A DNA stretch of 29,070 nt. Source: an uncultured Clostridia bacterium. Its GTDB lineage: Bacteria > Bacillota > Clostridia > Oscillospirales > Ruminococcaceae. Location of the stretch: positions 1-29,070 of the forward strand of contig CAMNVW010000004.1 in assembly GCA_946563605.1 (NCBI GenBank), given 5' to 3'. Position 1 is the first letter of the stretch. Each line of letters starts with the position of its first letter. This document shows positions 1-7,218 of the stretch, piece after piece. The notes under the pieces were generated by a model that saw nothing but the letters and a program-made list of their open reading frames with translations, did not search any database and was not told the origin of the DNA. Made by a program: the position numbers and the translations under genes.

Positions 1-52
1 AAGCAATTTTTCCCACACCGGGCATATCATTTACACAACATATTTTTTTCAT
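1..52 (-). CDS. N-terminus of a PfkB/pyridoxal-kinase-like protein (runs off the left edge)
   Basis: Only the first 17 codons lie in the window. Read leftward from an ATG at 52, they give MKKICCVNDMPGVGKIA. A good ribosome site (AAGGAGA, about 59-65) lies a few bases upstream, so the start is well supported. The pattern of Met-Lys-Lys, a short hydrophobic strand, N-D-M and then G-V-G-K resembles the N-terminus of the pyridoxamine/pyridoxal kinases of Firmicutes (ribokinase-like fold), which phosphorylate B6 vitamers. The family call rests on a handful of residues and is tentative. The existence of a gene here is more secure than its identity. Confidence 0.5.
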   Translation of the reverse strand, partial: MKKICCVNDMPGVGKIA

Positions 53-282
53 AACCATTCTCCTTTATATTAGGTCTACACCATTTTATTATGGTTAATA
101 CTCTAAATATCATCGACAAATTACAATTTTTCTCGCTCTTGGGCTGAATAAAGTATATTAAAAAAATGTGAAAAATTCTACCGTTTGCATAAGAACCGCC
201 CGGACAAAAATGTTAGGGCGGTTCTGTCAATATTGAAATAATTGTTTTACGGACATCGCACTATTCTCAGGCTCTTTTTGTT
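53..282. other. AT-rich intergenic stretch between two leftward genes
   Basis: No coding frame with a ribosome site is visible. The stretch holds the leader of the leftward kinase-like gene and one clear inverted repeat at 192-225. The bases from about 60 to 185 are AT-rich, but I could not assign a convincing -35/-10 pair there. Confidence 0.5.
192..225. terminator. Inverted repeat downstream of the SdpI-like gene, possible terminator
   Basis: Arms AGAACCGCCC (192-201) and GGGCGGTTCT (216-225) pair perfectly over 10 bp around a 14-base loop. It lies about 57 bases beyond the stop of the leftward gene that ends at 283. Neither strand has a T-run directly after the stem, so termination is only a possibility. 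An operator or mRNA-end structure fits equally well. Confidence 0.4.
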
Positions 283-672
283 TTACATCATGTCCTCTTT
301 CCATCTTCCCTTTTTGTCAAAGTTCTGTTTGAGCTTTTTCTCAATCGAGAAATAAGGGATGGACATACAGATAATATCCGCAACGACCGCAACAATCGCC
401 CCAGGTCTCATCGGGAGCAGCACCAGACTGACAATGGTGATTGCCAGCGCGATAGTTCCCAGCGGAAGCATCATTCTGCCGTAGCAGATATGGGAGTAGT
501 TCCATGTTTCAACACTTTTCAGCGCCCATTCGGTGCGGTAATCAATGAAGAAAATGGAGTTGAATACGCCGTCTGGATTTTTAGGATATTTCGGCGGCTT
601 TCTTCTCCACTGAATCCCGCAGTAGAGCATCATTCCTGGTATCGCCAGCAAGAACACATAAAACAAAATCAT
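283..672 (-). CDS. SdpI-family integral membrane protein
   Basis: This 129-residue protein is mostly membrane. One helix lies at about 2-20, and two more follow at roughly 66-87 and 88-108. Between the first and second helix is a segment with Y-R-T (about 45-47), then W-A-L-K-S-x-E-T-W-N-Y-S-H. This resembles the YRT...S...W.fA..y..k signature of the SdpI/YhfL family. SdpI gives Bacillus immunity to the SDP toxin, but most relatives in other genomes have no known role, and no toxin gene is visible beside this one. The start is ATG at 672, with an AAGGA about 13 bases upstream. The gene has its own promoter (727-755) and appears to be a single transcription unit. Confidence 0.6.
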   Translation of the reverse strand: MILFYVFLLAIPGMMLYCGIQWRRKPPKYPKNPDGVFNSIFFIDYRTEWALKSVETWNYSHICYGRMMLPLGTIALAITIVSLVLLPMRPGAIVAVVADIICMSIPYFSIEKKLKQNFDKKGRWKEDMM

Positions 673-726
673 TTCGTTTTAACAATCCTTTCTTTTCATG
701 CTTATGTTTTTTTATCGGTAAATTTC

Positions 727-755
727 AGTATACCATACTTCTCCCCCTTTGTAAA
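727..755 (-). promoter_or_regulatory. Sigma-A promoter of the SdpI-like gene, with an overlapping palindrome
   Basis: Read leftward, TTTACA (755-750) and TATACT (732-727) are separated by 17 bases. The -10 overlaps a small palindrome, AGTAT-ACC-ATACT (727-739), which could be an operator. Confidence 0.55.
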
Positions 756-836
756 AGGGTTCTTTTGCAAAAGATGGCTTTCATAAAAAGGTTTCTTGTG
801 AAATTTTCTGCATCGTGGAAAAATTTCCTTCTGTAC

Positions 837-865
837 TTGACAAACCAGCTTTCTCTCACTATAAT
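837..865 (+). promoter_or_regulatory. Consensus sigma-A promoter of the first GntR-ABC operon
   Basis: TTGACA (837-842) and TATAAT (860-865) are both perfect consensus hexamers with a 17-bp spacer. Transcription would start near 872, just before the palindrome at 876-891. Confidence 0.85.
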
Positions 866-875
866 GGAATTATAG

Positions 876-910
876 TTAGTTACTCAACTAATTAACCAGT
901 AAACAACTGG
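876..910. promoter_or_regulatory. Two adjacent palindromes, likely GntR operator
   Basis: TTAGTT-ACTC-AACTAA (876-891) is followed at once by CCAGT-AAACA-ACTGG (896-910). They lie between the predicted transcription start and the ribosome site of the GntR gene. This is where an autorepressor would block initiation or early elongation. Assignment to the neighbouring regulator is inference from position and symmetry. Confidence 0.6.
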
Positions 911-925
911 AAAGGAGGTTCACTG

Positions 926-1294
926 TTGAAAATTGATTTTCAAAGCCAGACACCCATCTTTTTACAGGTACAGCAGGGATTAGAAGACGAAATCCTATCC
1001 GGCATTTATGGGGAAGAGGAGCAGATTCCCTCTATCACCGAGCTGGCTTCCAGCTATAAAATCAATCCGGCTACCGCACTTAAAGGAATCAACCTGCTGG
1101 TAGACGCCGGCATCGTATATAAAAGGAGGGGCATCGGTATGTTTGTTGCCGCAGGTGCAGTACAAAAGCTAAAGGAAAAACGTCAGGAAGATTTTTTCAA
1201 GCAGTATGTACTTCCGCTGGTGCAGGAAGCAAAAAGGCTTAACATCGAACCGCAGAAGCTGCGGGAATGGATCGAAAGGGGATTGTCCGAATGA
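926..1294 (+). CDS. YtrA-type GntR-family transcriptional regulator (operon 1)
   Basis: This 122-residue protein has an N-terminal winged helix-turn-helix of the GntR type. It opens with the TPIFLQVQ strand-helix (about 9-16), carries the recognition region with S-I-T-E-L-A and N-P-A-T-A, and ends in the wing (KRRGIGMFVA, about 66-75). The remaining 45 residues are a short helical tail, so there is no large effector domain. That architecture defines the YtrA subfamily, which usually represses its own ABC-transporter operon, often in response to cell-envelope stress. The start is TTG at 926, chosen because AAAGGAGG (911-918) sits 7 bases upstream and no other start fits. The stop overlaps the ATPase start in an ATGA, indicating translational coupling. 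Its ligand cannot be told from sequence. Confidence 0.85.
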   Translation: MKIDFQSQTPIFLQVQQGLEDEILSGIYGEEEQIPSITELASSYKINPATALKGINLLVDAGIVYKRRGIGMFVAAGAVQKLKEKRQEDFFKQYVLPLVQEAKRLNIEPQKLREWIERGLSE

Positions 1295-2160
1295 ATTTAA
1301 GCTGTCATAACCTCACCAAACGGTTTGGTGAAAATATTGTTTTAAACGACATCAATTTTACACTGGACCAACCAAAAATTTATGGATTGCTCGGACGCAA
1401 CGGCGCCGGCAAAACCACTTTGCTGCGCATGATTGCAAACTATATCCAGCCAACGCAGGGCGAGATTTTGTTTGATGGTAAATCCGTCTGGGAAAACGAG
1501 CAGGCGCAGCGCCAGATCTTTCTTGCAACCGAAAGTTCCTGCTTCTTTGACTTGAATGCCGAAAAGATCATCCGCATCATGTCAAAAGCATACCCGAACT
1601 TCAACACCGAACAATGCCTTCATTATGCGAAGCGTTTTGAACTCGACCTCAAAAAGAGCACTACCAAGCTTTCCACCGGCTATAAATCGGTGCTGCGGGT
1701 CATTTTGGCACTGTCCGCGCATACGCCTCTGCTGCTTTTGGATGAGCCGACCCTTGGCATGGACGCTTTTCACCGCGAACTGTTTTATAAGCTGCTGATT
1801 GAAAGTTACAGCGAATCTCCCTCCTGCATCGTCCTTTCCACTCACCTGATCGGTGAGGTAGAAGGTTTATTAGAAAACGTTATCATCATTGACCACGGTA
1901 AACTGCTGATTGATGAATCCGCAGAAAATCTTCTTTCACAGGGTTATTGTGTTTCCGGCAAAATCTCCGAGGTGGATGATTACTGTTCCGGCAAACACAT
2001 CATCGGCGAAAACACCGTTGGCGGACTGAAAACCGCCGCCATCATGGGCACGCACGAAGATGCTCCCGCATCGCTCGACGTCACCGGTCTGAGCCTACAA
2101 CAGCTGTTCGTTCAACTGGTGGGCAATGAAAATCCATCTGAAAAGGAGACTCGGCTATGA
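1291..2160 (+). CDS. ABC transporter ATP-binding protein (operon 1)
   Basis: This 289-residue ABC ATPase presumably powers the permease encoded next. Walker A GRNGAGKT is at 35-42, Walker B LLLLDE at 147-152 and the H-loop histidine at 185 (STHL). The signature loop reads LSTGYKS (127-133) instead of LSGGQ. The usual Q-loop glutamine is absent, with T-E-S-S near 80-83, as is common in YtrB-like ATPases. The start at 1291 overlaps the GntR stop, and AAGGGG lies just upstream. An in-frame ATG at 1267 would give eight extra residues but lacks a ribosome site. The stop overlaps the permease start (ATGA at 2157-2160). About 80 residues follow the nucleotide-binding core, a length typical for exporters of this class. 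The substrate is unknown. Confidence 0.88.
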   Translation: MNLSCHNLTKRFGENIVLNDINFTLDQPKIYGLLGRNGAGKTTLLRMIANYIQPTQGEILFDGKSVWENEQAQRQIFLATESSCFFDLNAEKIIRIMSKAYPNFNTEQCLHYAKRFELDLKKSTTKLSTGYKSVLRVILALSAHTPLLLLDEPTLGMDAFHRELFYKLLIESYSESPSCIVLSTHLIGEVEGLLENVIIIDHGKLLIDESAENLLSQGYCVSGKISEVDDYCSGKHIIGENTVGGLKTAAIMGTHEDAPASLDVTGLSLQQLFVQLVGNENPSEKETRL

Positions 2161-2849
2161 GTACAAAAACGTCCTTCCTCTTTTATCTTAACAGCTATAA
2201 AGTATCTGTCTCTATTTTTTACTTTGTTTTTTTAGCTCTCTTCGCAGTGACCGGAATTGTAACGCTCGTTGTTGAGCCGTCCTCTGTCAATTTTTCCGGT
2301 TTAGAGGGTGGCGCCGCCGTCTTTTTGCTTATCGCGGCAATGAACAGCTTTAAAAACTACTTTTTGTTCCATCTGCAATGCGGTTCCAGCAGAAAGACCA
2401 TGTTTAAAGGCTGGCTCTCCTGTGCGGCAGTGGTCAGCTTTGGAATGATGGTTGTCAATGTCGCTCTGATTTCTCTGCTTGCTGCTCTGAGACGTCCTTT
2501 CTATCTGGATATGCTCTCCATCCCGATTGAAAATATATTTTTGCGGATGTTCGCCGGCGGCATCAATCTGTTTGCCATTTATCTTCTTGCAATGATGTTC
2601 GGTTATCTGTTCCCCGTCAGCTTTTACCGTCTGAACCACATCGGAAAATGGATTCTGGGTGTCTCCATCGGCGGCATATCCATCCTGATAAGCTATATGA
2701 GCGCCGTTTTTGAGGAACCCATCATGCGTTTCTTCCTTTTCCTTTCCAATCACCCCTTTTATGCCTCCGCTATCTACTTGCTCACCGCGGCTGTGTTTGC
2801 GCTGGCGGACTGGCTTCTGGTAAGGAACATCCCTGCCAAGGTTGACTAA
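2157..2849 (+). CDS. ABC transporter membrane subunit (operon 1)
   Basis: This 230-residue hydrophobic protein has about six predicted membrane helices (roughly 17-38, 50-68, 84-110, 122-150, 160-185 and 197-222) and few other features. Length, topology and a 4-bp overlap with the ATPase gene identify it as the permease of the same complex, which probably works as a dimer with two ATPases. I see no motif that reveals the substrate. No terminator hairpin is visible in the 40 bases after the stop, so transcription may continue toward the NusG-II gene, which also has its own promoter. Confidence 0.75.
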   Translation: MSTKTSFLFYLNSYKVSVSIFYFVFLALFAVTGIVTLVVEPSSVNFSGLEGGAAVFLLIAAMNSFKNYFLFHLQCGSSRKTMFKGWLSCAAVVSFGMMVVNVALISLLAALRRPFYLDMLSIPIENIFLRMFAGGINLFAIYLLAMMFGYLFPVSFYRLNHIGKWILGVSIGGISILISYMSAVFEEPIMRFFLFLSNHPFYASAIYLLTAAVFALADWLLVRNIPAKVD

Positions 2850-2888
2850 TTCTCCCTCAGGTGGAATATCATCCTTGCCGAAAATATC

Positions 2889-2917
2889 TTGACTGCGATT
2901 TCTATTTTTTATATACT
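2889..2917 (+). promoter_or_regulatory. Sigma-A promoter of the NusG-II gene
   Basis: TTGACT (2889-2894) and TATACT (2912-2917) are separated by 17 bases and lie 35 bases upstream of the chosen start codon. Confidence 0.7.
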
Positions 2918-2952
2918 ATCCTTATCTTTTTACAGATTGGAGTATGTGGGAA

Positions 2953-3339
2953 ATGGGAAAACGGGACAAACAAATCCTTTTGGGAATCGCCGCTGTGGCT
3001 CTTGTTTTGATGGGAATTTTTTACCTGATGCAGCGGCTTTCCGACGGCAAAAATGCCTATGCGCTTGTTTCCATAGACGGTGAACCGGTCATGGAACTGG
3101 AGCTTTCCAAGGAAAGCGACCGGCAGATCGACCTATCCGATTACGGCGTGCAGGTCATTTTGGAAATCAAGAACCATCAGATTCACTTTCTTTCCTCGGA
3201 TTGTCCCGACCAAATCTGCGTCCGCTTTGGGATGCTCGACCACGAGCCGCAAAGCGCCGTCTGTATGCCGAACCGCGTCGCAGTCACCATCAATAGCTTT
3301 TCCAGCTTGAAGCTGGACACAATTCGCGTAGTCGGTTAA
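2953..3339 (+). CDS. NusG domain II-containing membrane-anchored protein
   Basis: This 128-residue protein has a short basic N-terminus, one membrane helix (about 7-27) and an extracytoplasmic beta-rich domain. The domain carries S-D-C-P-D-x-I-C-V (about 82-90) and V-C-M-P-N (about 103-107), the conserved motifs of the NusG_II family. Cysteines at 84, 89 and 104 could form a disulfide or metal site. The family's function is not established. In many Clostridia it sits beside an ECF-type transporter and an ApbE flavin transferase, but neither is present here. I prefer ATG 2953 because GGAG (2939-2942) is 10 bases upstream. The ATG at 2944 is only one base from that site. A shared terminator (3412-3450) follows after a repeat fragment. 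Confidence 0.75.
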   Translation: MGKRDKQILLGIAAVALVLMGIFYLMQRLSDGKNAYALVSIDGEPVMELELSKESDRQIDLSDYGVQVILEIKNHQIHFLSSDCPDQICVRFGMLDHEPQSAVCMPNRVAVTINSFSSLKLDTIRVVG

Positions 3340-3344
3340 GCACA

Positions 3345-3400
3345 AGTCGCAGTCCTCGCTCTCGCGTAGGTCGCTTAGCCTCCGGCTTCGCTCGTTTGAG
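3345..3400. repeat. 56-bp fragment of the dispersed palindromic repeat family
   Basis: This stretch is a close inverted copy of 25540-25595. Shared blocks include CTCGTTTGAG, TCGCTTAGCCTCCGGCTTCG and the far end AGTCGCA, with a handful of substitutions between. It is followed by CGAAAACAAAA (3401-3411), which also occurs at 25021-25031 at the left edge of repeat block B. It sits between the NusG-II stop codon and its terminator. Confidence 0.7.
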
Positions 3401-3411
3401 CGAAAACAAAA

Positions 3412-3450
3412 CGAGCCTTTCCTCAAAAGAGGAAAGGCTCGCACTTTTTT
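3412..3450. terminator. Bidirectional terminator between NusG-II and M28 genes
   Basis: A perfect 13-bp stem (CGAGCCTTTCCTC / GAGGAAAGGCTCG) around AAAA is followed by CAC and six T on the plus strand. On the minus strand it is followed by TTTTGTTTT. It therefore serves both convergent genes. Confidence 0.85.
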
Positions 3451-3458
3451 CAATAAAC

Positions 3459-4736
3459 TTATTTCTCGTCTACTCTCTTTTTGCGCAGGTATTTATCAAC
3501 TGCTTCTACCATATTCTCCGGCATCTTTCTTGGAACCGGGAATACAACAGAATTAACCATGTGGTCGGAAAACTCCTGTACGAATGCAGCTGTCTTGCCG
3601 AGGTTTCTGTAATCGAGGTAGTCGATTACGTCGTGACGGCAGTGAATCATCGCGCCGCCGTTTCTGCCAAAGCGGCAGAAGTTGATTGCAGGAACGCCTT
3701 CATTTGCAAATGGAACCGAGTCGCTGGAGTAAACCTCCTGTGTGACATCGGTGGAGAAGCCTACTTCTTTGGACAGGTACTCTACAAAGCGGCAGAGGGA
3801 TTCATCCGCTGTGATTGCTGCCCAGTCAGCACCCAGAACAGAACCTGCTACATCGACGTTGATCATCAGCTGTACGTCTTTGAGTTCCTCTTTGTGTGCC
3901 GCAACATATGCCTTGGAGCCGAGCAGACCCACCTCTTCGGAACCATACCAGCAGAAGGTCAGGTTTCTCTTTGGCGGATTTTCTTTGTAGTGGCGTGCCA
4001 GTTCCATCAAAATAACCGAGCCTGCGCCGTTGTCATAGACGCCGTGGCTGAATGGAACGCTGTCATAGTGTGCGCCGAAGGTCACATTTTCAGTGGTATC
4101 GTCGGTGCCTTTCATCTTCAAAACAACGTTGCGGGATGGACGCTCTACATTTTCCTGCACCAGTGTAAAGGTAACGGTTTCCGGCTCGCCCTTTACCAGC
4201 TCCATCGCGTCGATGGCTCTGAGCACACCGCCAGGAATCACGCCGTAACGGGTCGCCCAGCTGCGCAGTTCTCTTTCCGGCAGGTCGGTCTGCTCCAGAA
4301 CATCGGAAACATTGCCGTTCCATGTCAAAAATCCTGCTACGCCATAGCGAACCATTCTCTCGTATACTTCCTCGTTGAGTTTGCCGCTGTTGACCATGAC
4401 GATCATGCCTTTTTTGTCGTACAGATCAACTTCCGTACCCTGCTGTACATAAGCAAATTTTGCGGTCAATCCTTCTTCCGGTGTACTGCCGGAACGGCGG
4501 TATCCCTGCACTTCCCAATCCTTGCCCAGTGCGTTGAGTGAAACCTTTTCGATATCGGCAGTCTCTACCATAAATTCTTCGATTTCTGCCTGCAAACCTG
4601 CCTTAGCAAGCTCTTCACGGATAATGTTAGCCGCTCTTGTTTCCTCTGCGGAGGTGCTTGTGCGGATAAAATTGATTTTTTCCAAATCCTCGTAAATGCG
4701 TTTTCCCATTGCCTGTGTGTTTTTCAGAATATCCAT
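3459..4736 (-). CDS. M28-family zinc aminopeptidase with protease-associated insert
   Basis: This 425-residue co-catalytic zinc peptidase shows all the family ligands: H223 and D225 in GAHYDSVP, D235 in YDNGAG, the E267-E268 pair in WYGSEEVG, D295 in NVDVAG and a C-terminal histidine in MIHCRHD (365 most likely). Residues of about 90-180 match a protease-associated (PA) domain inserted ahead of the catalytic core, as in aminopeptidase Y/S-type members. The protein has no signal peptide, which suggests intracellular removal of N-terminal residues from peptides, although some relatives are exported by other routes. The start is ATG at 4736 with AAGGA(G) upstream. Its promoter is at 4845-4873 and its terminator at 3412-3450. 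The substrate preference is unknown. Confidence 0.88.
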   Translation of the reverse strand: MDILKNTQAMGKRIYEDLEKINFIRTSTSAEETRAANIIREELAKAGLQAEIEEFMVETADIEKVSLNALGKDWEVQGYRRSGSTPEEGLTAKFAYVQQGTEVDLYDKKGMIVMVNSGKLNEEVYERMVRYGVAGFLTWNGNVSDVLEQTDLPERELRSWATRYGVIPGGVLRAIDAMELVKGEPETVTFTLVQENVERPSRNVVLKMKGTDDTTENVTFGAHYDSVPFSHGVYDNGAGSVILMELARHYKENPPKRNLTFCWYGSEEVGLLGSKAYVAAHKEELKDVQLMINVDVAGSVLGADWAAITADESLCRFVEYLSKEVGFSTDVTQEVYSSDSVPFANEGVPAINFCRFGRNGGAMIHCRHDVIDYLDYRNLGKTAAFVQEFSDHMVNSVVFPVPRKMPENMVEAVDKYLRKKRVDEK

Positions 4737-4844
4737 GTTGTCCTTCCACTCCTTCTCGTAAGCTGTGTTTTTGCTTTTTCTCTGGGAGATTGTCCAAACC
4801 TTTCCCCCAGTGCAGATAAACTCTTATATGTTTTTACCAAAAAC

Positions 4845-4873
4845 AGTATAGCATAAATCGGATTCAAATACAA
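4845..4873 (-). promoter_or_regulatory. Sigma-A promoter of the M28 peptidase gene
   Basis: Read leftward, TTGTAT (4873-4868) and TATACT (4850-4845) have a 17-bp spacer. The -10 is preceded by TGC, giving an extended -10. The leader to the start codon is about 100 bases. Confidence 0.65.
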
Positions 4874-4925
4874 TGCCGATTTTCTCTGTGTTTTTTTGTA
4901 GCATCCTACAGTGCTTTATCTTCCT

Positions 4926-4963
4926 AGTAAAAGGCGCACAGAAAATTCTGTGCGCCTTTTACT
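4926..4963 (-). terminator. Terminator of the amidohydrolase gene
   Basis: A perfect 18-bp inverted repeat (AGTAAAAGGCGCACAGAA and its complement) surrounds two bases, only three bases past the stop codon. In the leftward direction the distal stem contains CCTTTTACT rather than a pure T-run. Confidence 0.75.
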
Positions 4964-4966
4964 GTT

Positions 4967-6613
4967 TTATTTTTGAGCCTCATACACCTTCTCGCCGCGG
5001 AAAAAGGTTTTCAAAACCCAAATCTCGTTGAGCTTTTTGGGGTCGGCTTTGAGCGGATTTTCACTCAGCAGCACAAAGTCCGCCTGTTTCCCTTGGCGGA
5101 TGCTGCCCTTTTGGTTTTCTTCAAAATACTGATAAGCGGCGTTGACCGTCACTGCCTTGAGCGCATCCTTTACGCTGACGCGCTGTTGTTCTCCCAGAAC
5201 GACGCCGTCTTTGCTTCTGCGGTTGACCGCGCACCACACCGTCTGCATCATATCCGGCGGGATGACCGGCGTATCCTGATGGAAGGTGTAGGGCAACCCT
5301 AACTCCACCGCCGTTTTGACAGGGCTGATTTTTTCCGTGCGCGCTTTTCCGAGATTTTTCAGGTGGATATCTCCCCAAAACCAGGTGTGCGCCACAAAGT
5401 ATGAAGGAATCATCCCCAATTCTTTCAGCTTTGGCAGCTGGTCCTCGCGCAAAAGCTGTGCGTGTATCATCACTGGACGAAGTTTTGCCGTACCCCCTAT
5501 TTGCTCGCAGGCGTCGATATACTGCTGTGCTGCGGCATCTCCGTTGCAATGCGCCAAAAGCTGCTGCGAATCTTCCACCGACTCTCTCACAAACGCCTGC
5601 ACCTGTTCGTCCGAATAGCTTGGATAGCCGCGGTAGTCTGTTTCTCCTTCATACGGTTCGGTCAGCCACGCGGTTTTTCCTTGCGGAGAACCATCGAGGA
5701 AAATTTTATATCCGCCGATGCGCAGATGATTGCGGTAATTTTTTGTATACTCTGGATTTTCCTGCACGATTGCGCGGTGATCCTTCAAATCCACATAGCA
5801 GACAACATCGCTGTGCAGCTTTTCCTGCTCCGCCATCGCCTTTAAAAGTTTCCATTCATCCGCCTTAGTCAATCCGTCCTGCATGGTTGTGATGCCGTAG
5901 CTCCAATAAAGCTGCTGCGCACGTTCGATATTTTTCATGCTCTGTTCCAGCGAGGGCTTCGGCATGGCTGCGGTCAAATCAATAAACGCTTTTTCCTCCA
6001 AATAACCGCTGAGCGAACCGTCTGCCTCCCGACCGATCATCTTGTTTTCAGGAGATGCCGCAATCCCCATCGCGTGCAGTGCCGCTGTGCTGAGTACTCC
6101 CATGTGACCCGACGCATGACTGATTGCAATCGGGATTCCCTCGTTTTCCGAATCATTTCCTGGGAAATTTGTAAAGCTTTCCGGCAGTTTTTTGATGATT
6201 TCCTGCGACGCCCTGTCCAAAACATGGCGGTCGGGATGCCTTTTTTCCAACAGTGCATTGTGGTCGTACCCAAACCCAATCACATATTCGCCCTGTTTGA
6301 TCCCACGCGAAACCGCAAAATCCACCAGCAAGTTGGTGATGTCCGCAAAGCTTTTTGCACCACTCAAATCACAGTAGGAAAAGCTCTGTGCCTGCGCCGT
6401 TAAATGGCTGTGTGCGTCAATAAACGCCGGCAGCAGCGCTTTCCCCTCGCAATCAATGTATTCGCAATTTTCTCCTGCCTTTTGGCGCAGTTCCTCTTCA
6501 TCTCCGACTTCTATAATTGTCCCGTCCTCCACCAAAACCGCCTGGGCAGTTTGGATTTCTCCGTTTTCTTCTTCCATTGTTACGACATCCGCATGAAAAT
6601 ACAGCTGTTTCAA
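4967..6613 (-). CDS. YtcJ-like metal-dependent amidohydrolase (Amidohydro_3 family)
   Basis: This 548-residue cytoplasmic hydrolase of the amidohydrolase superfamily has the N-terminal beta-sandwich (1-62) and then the metal-binding HxH pair in IDAHSHL (H68, H70). Further family blocks are YKIFLDGSPQGKTAWL in the middle, LLAHCNGDAA and MIHAQLL with later ligand histidines, and FHQDTPVIPPDMM with the catalytic aspartate region near 440. Relatives deaminate or hydrolyse N-acyl or carbamoyl compounds, and the substrate of the YtcJ group is mostly unknown. The start is TTG at 6613, supported by AAAAGGAGG 8 bases upstream. Its promoter region faces that of the second GntR operon, and a terminator lies at 4926-4963. 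Confidence 0.85.
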   Translation of the reverse strand: MKQLYFHADVVTMEEENGEIQTAQAVLVEDGTIIEVGDEEELRQKAGENCEYIDCEGKALLPAFIDAHSHLTAQAQSFSYCDLSGAKSFADITNLLVDFAVSRGIKQGEYVIGFGYDHNALLEKRHPDRHVLDRASQEIIKKLPESFTNFPGNDSENEGIPIAISHASGHMGVLSTAALHAMGIAASPENKMIGREADGSLSGYLEEKAFIDLTAAMPKPSLEQSMKNIERAQQLYWSYGITTMQDGLTKADEWKLLKAMAEQEKLHSDVVCYVDLKDHRAIVQENPEYTKNYRNHLRIGGYKIFLDGSPQGKTAWLTEPYEGETDYRGYPSYSDEQVQAFVRESVEDSQQLLAHCNGDAAAQQYIDACEQIGGTAKLRPVMIHAQLLREDQLPKLKELGMIPSYFVAHTWFWGDIHLKNLGKARTEKISPVKTAVELGLPYTFHQDTPVIPPDMMQTVWCAVNRRSKDGVVLGEQQRVSVKDALKAVTVNAAYQYFEENQKGSIRQGKQADFVLLSENPLKADPKKLNEIWVLKTFFRGEKVYEAQK

Positions 6614-6652
6614 ATCCTGTTCCTCCTTTTGGGTTTGCAGTCCTTTTCTTTT

Positions 6653-6658
6653 ATTATA
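6653..6658 (-). promoter_or_regulatory. Probable -10 of the amidohydrolase promoter
   Basis: A perfect leftward TATAAT lies 40 bases upstream of the TTG start. No good -35 is found at 16-18 bases, so this half of the divergent promoter region is only tentatively assigned. Confidence 0.4.
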
Positions 6659-6691
6659 TCCTATTTTTTGAAAAATAATAGCTTTTTGCTA

Positions 6692-6720
6692 TTGACAAGT
6701 GCTGTTCTCTCTGGTATTAT
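6692..6720 (+). promoter_or_regulatory. Sigma-A promoter of the second GntR-ABC operon
   Basis: TTGACA (6692-6697) and TATTAT (6715-6720) are 17 bp apart. A small inverted repeat AATAGC-TTTTT-GCTATT (6677-6693) abuts the -35, and the operator palindrome overlaps the -10. Confidence 0.8.
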
Positions 6721-6745
6721 TGTATTAGGCACTTAATACAATAAT
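6716..6745. promoter_or_regulatory. Large palindromic operator of the second GntR operon
   Basis: The arms ATTATTGTATTA and TAATACAATAAT are perfect 12-bp complements around GGCACT. The palindrome starts inside the -10 hexamer and runs past the transcription start to just before GGAGG of the GntR gene. Binding here would occlude the promoter, so autorepression is the simplest reading. Confidence 0.75.
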
Positions 6746-6762
6746 GAAACGGAGGCGAAGCG

Positions 6763-7134
6763 ATGACCTGGTCTTTTGATGACAACCTGCCGATTTATCT
6801 CCAGATCATACGCATTTTAAAATCCGACCTTGCACGCGGAAAATATCAGCCAGGGGAAAAACTGCCGGCTGTTCGTGAATTAGCCTTAGAAGCAGGCGTA
6901 AACCCCAACACTATGCAGAAGGCATTAGCGGAGCTGGAACGCGATGGACTGGTAAAAAGCCAGCGCACTGCCGGAAGATTTGTGACAGAAGATAAGGAGA
7001 AGATCATGGAAATTTCCAAAACACTTGCCTATGACGAGATTGCAAAAATGGTAGAAAACATCTCCTCACTTGGATATGAAAAAAAGGATATTTTACAGCT
7101 GCTGGAACGGTATCTTGCCGAACAGGAAGCGTAA
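6763..7134 (+). CDS. YtrA-type GntR-family transcriptional regulator (operon 2)
   Basis: This 123-residue protein begins with the GntR winged helix. LPIYLQIIRILKSDLARG is the first helix (about 9-26), followed by PGEKLPAVRELALEAGVNPNTMQKAL with the recognition helix, then the wing near QRTAGRFVT (about 67-75). The C-terminal tail of 45 residues is helical, with no ligand-binding domain, as in the YtrA group. ATG 6763 has GGAGG (6751-6755) 7 bases upstream. The 12-bp palindrome over its promoter is the obvious target. The gap of 84 bases to the ATPase gene is longer than in operon 1, and the ATPase has its own AAAGGA site. The two proteins of operons 1 and 2 are related but clearly not recent duplicates. 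Confidence 0.88.
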   Translation: MTWSFDDNLPIYLQIIRILKSDLARGKYQPGEKLPAVRELALEAGVNPNTMQKALAELERDGLVKSQRTAGRFVTEDKEKIMEISKTLAYDEIAKMVENISSLGYEKKDILQLLERYLAEQEA

Positions 7135-7218
7135 TCCGCAGTATCGTTAACGCATATATTTCCGAGGAAATATTGCGCGGGAAATATCCTGCAAACCAAA
7201 CCAGAAAGGAACATCATT

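Noticed and set aside
740..800. Possible extra copy of the repeat family upstream of operon 1
   Set aside because: Only short A/T-rich matches such as AAAGGGTTCT are shared with block C, and none of the three diagnostic hairpins is present.
3396..4541. Rightward open frame of 381 codons opposite the M28 peptidase
   Set aside because: The leftward frame has all M28 zinc ligands, a ribosome site and a promoter. The rightward one starts in a terminator and has no recognisable domain.
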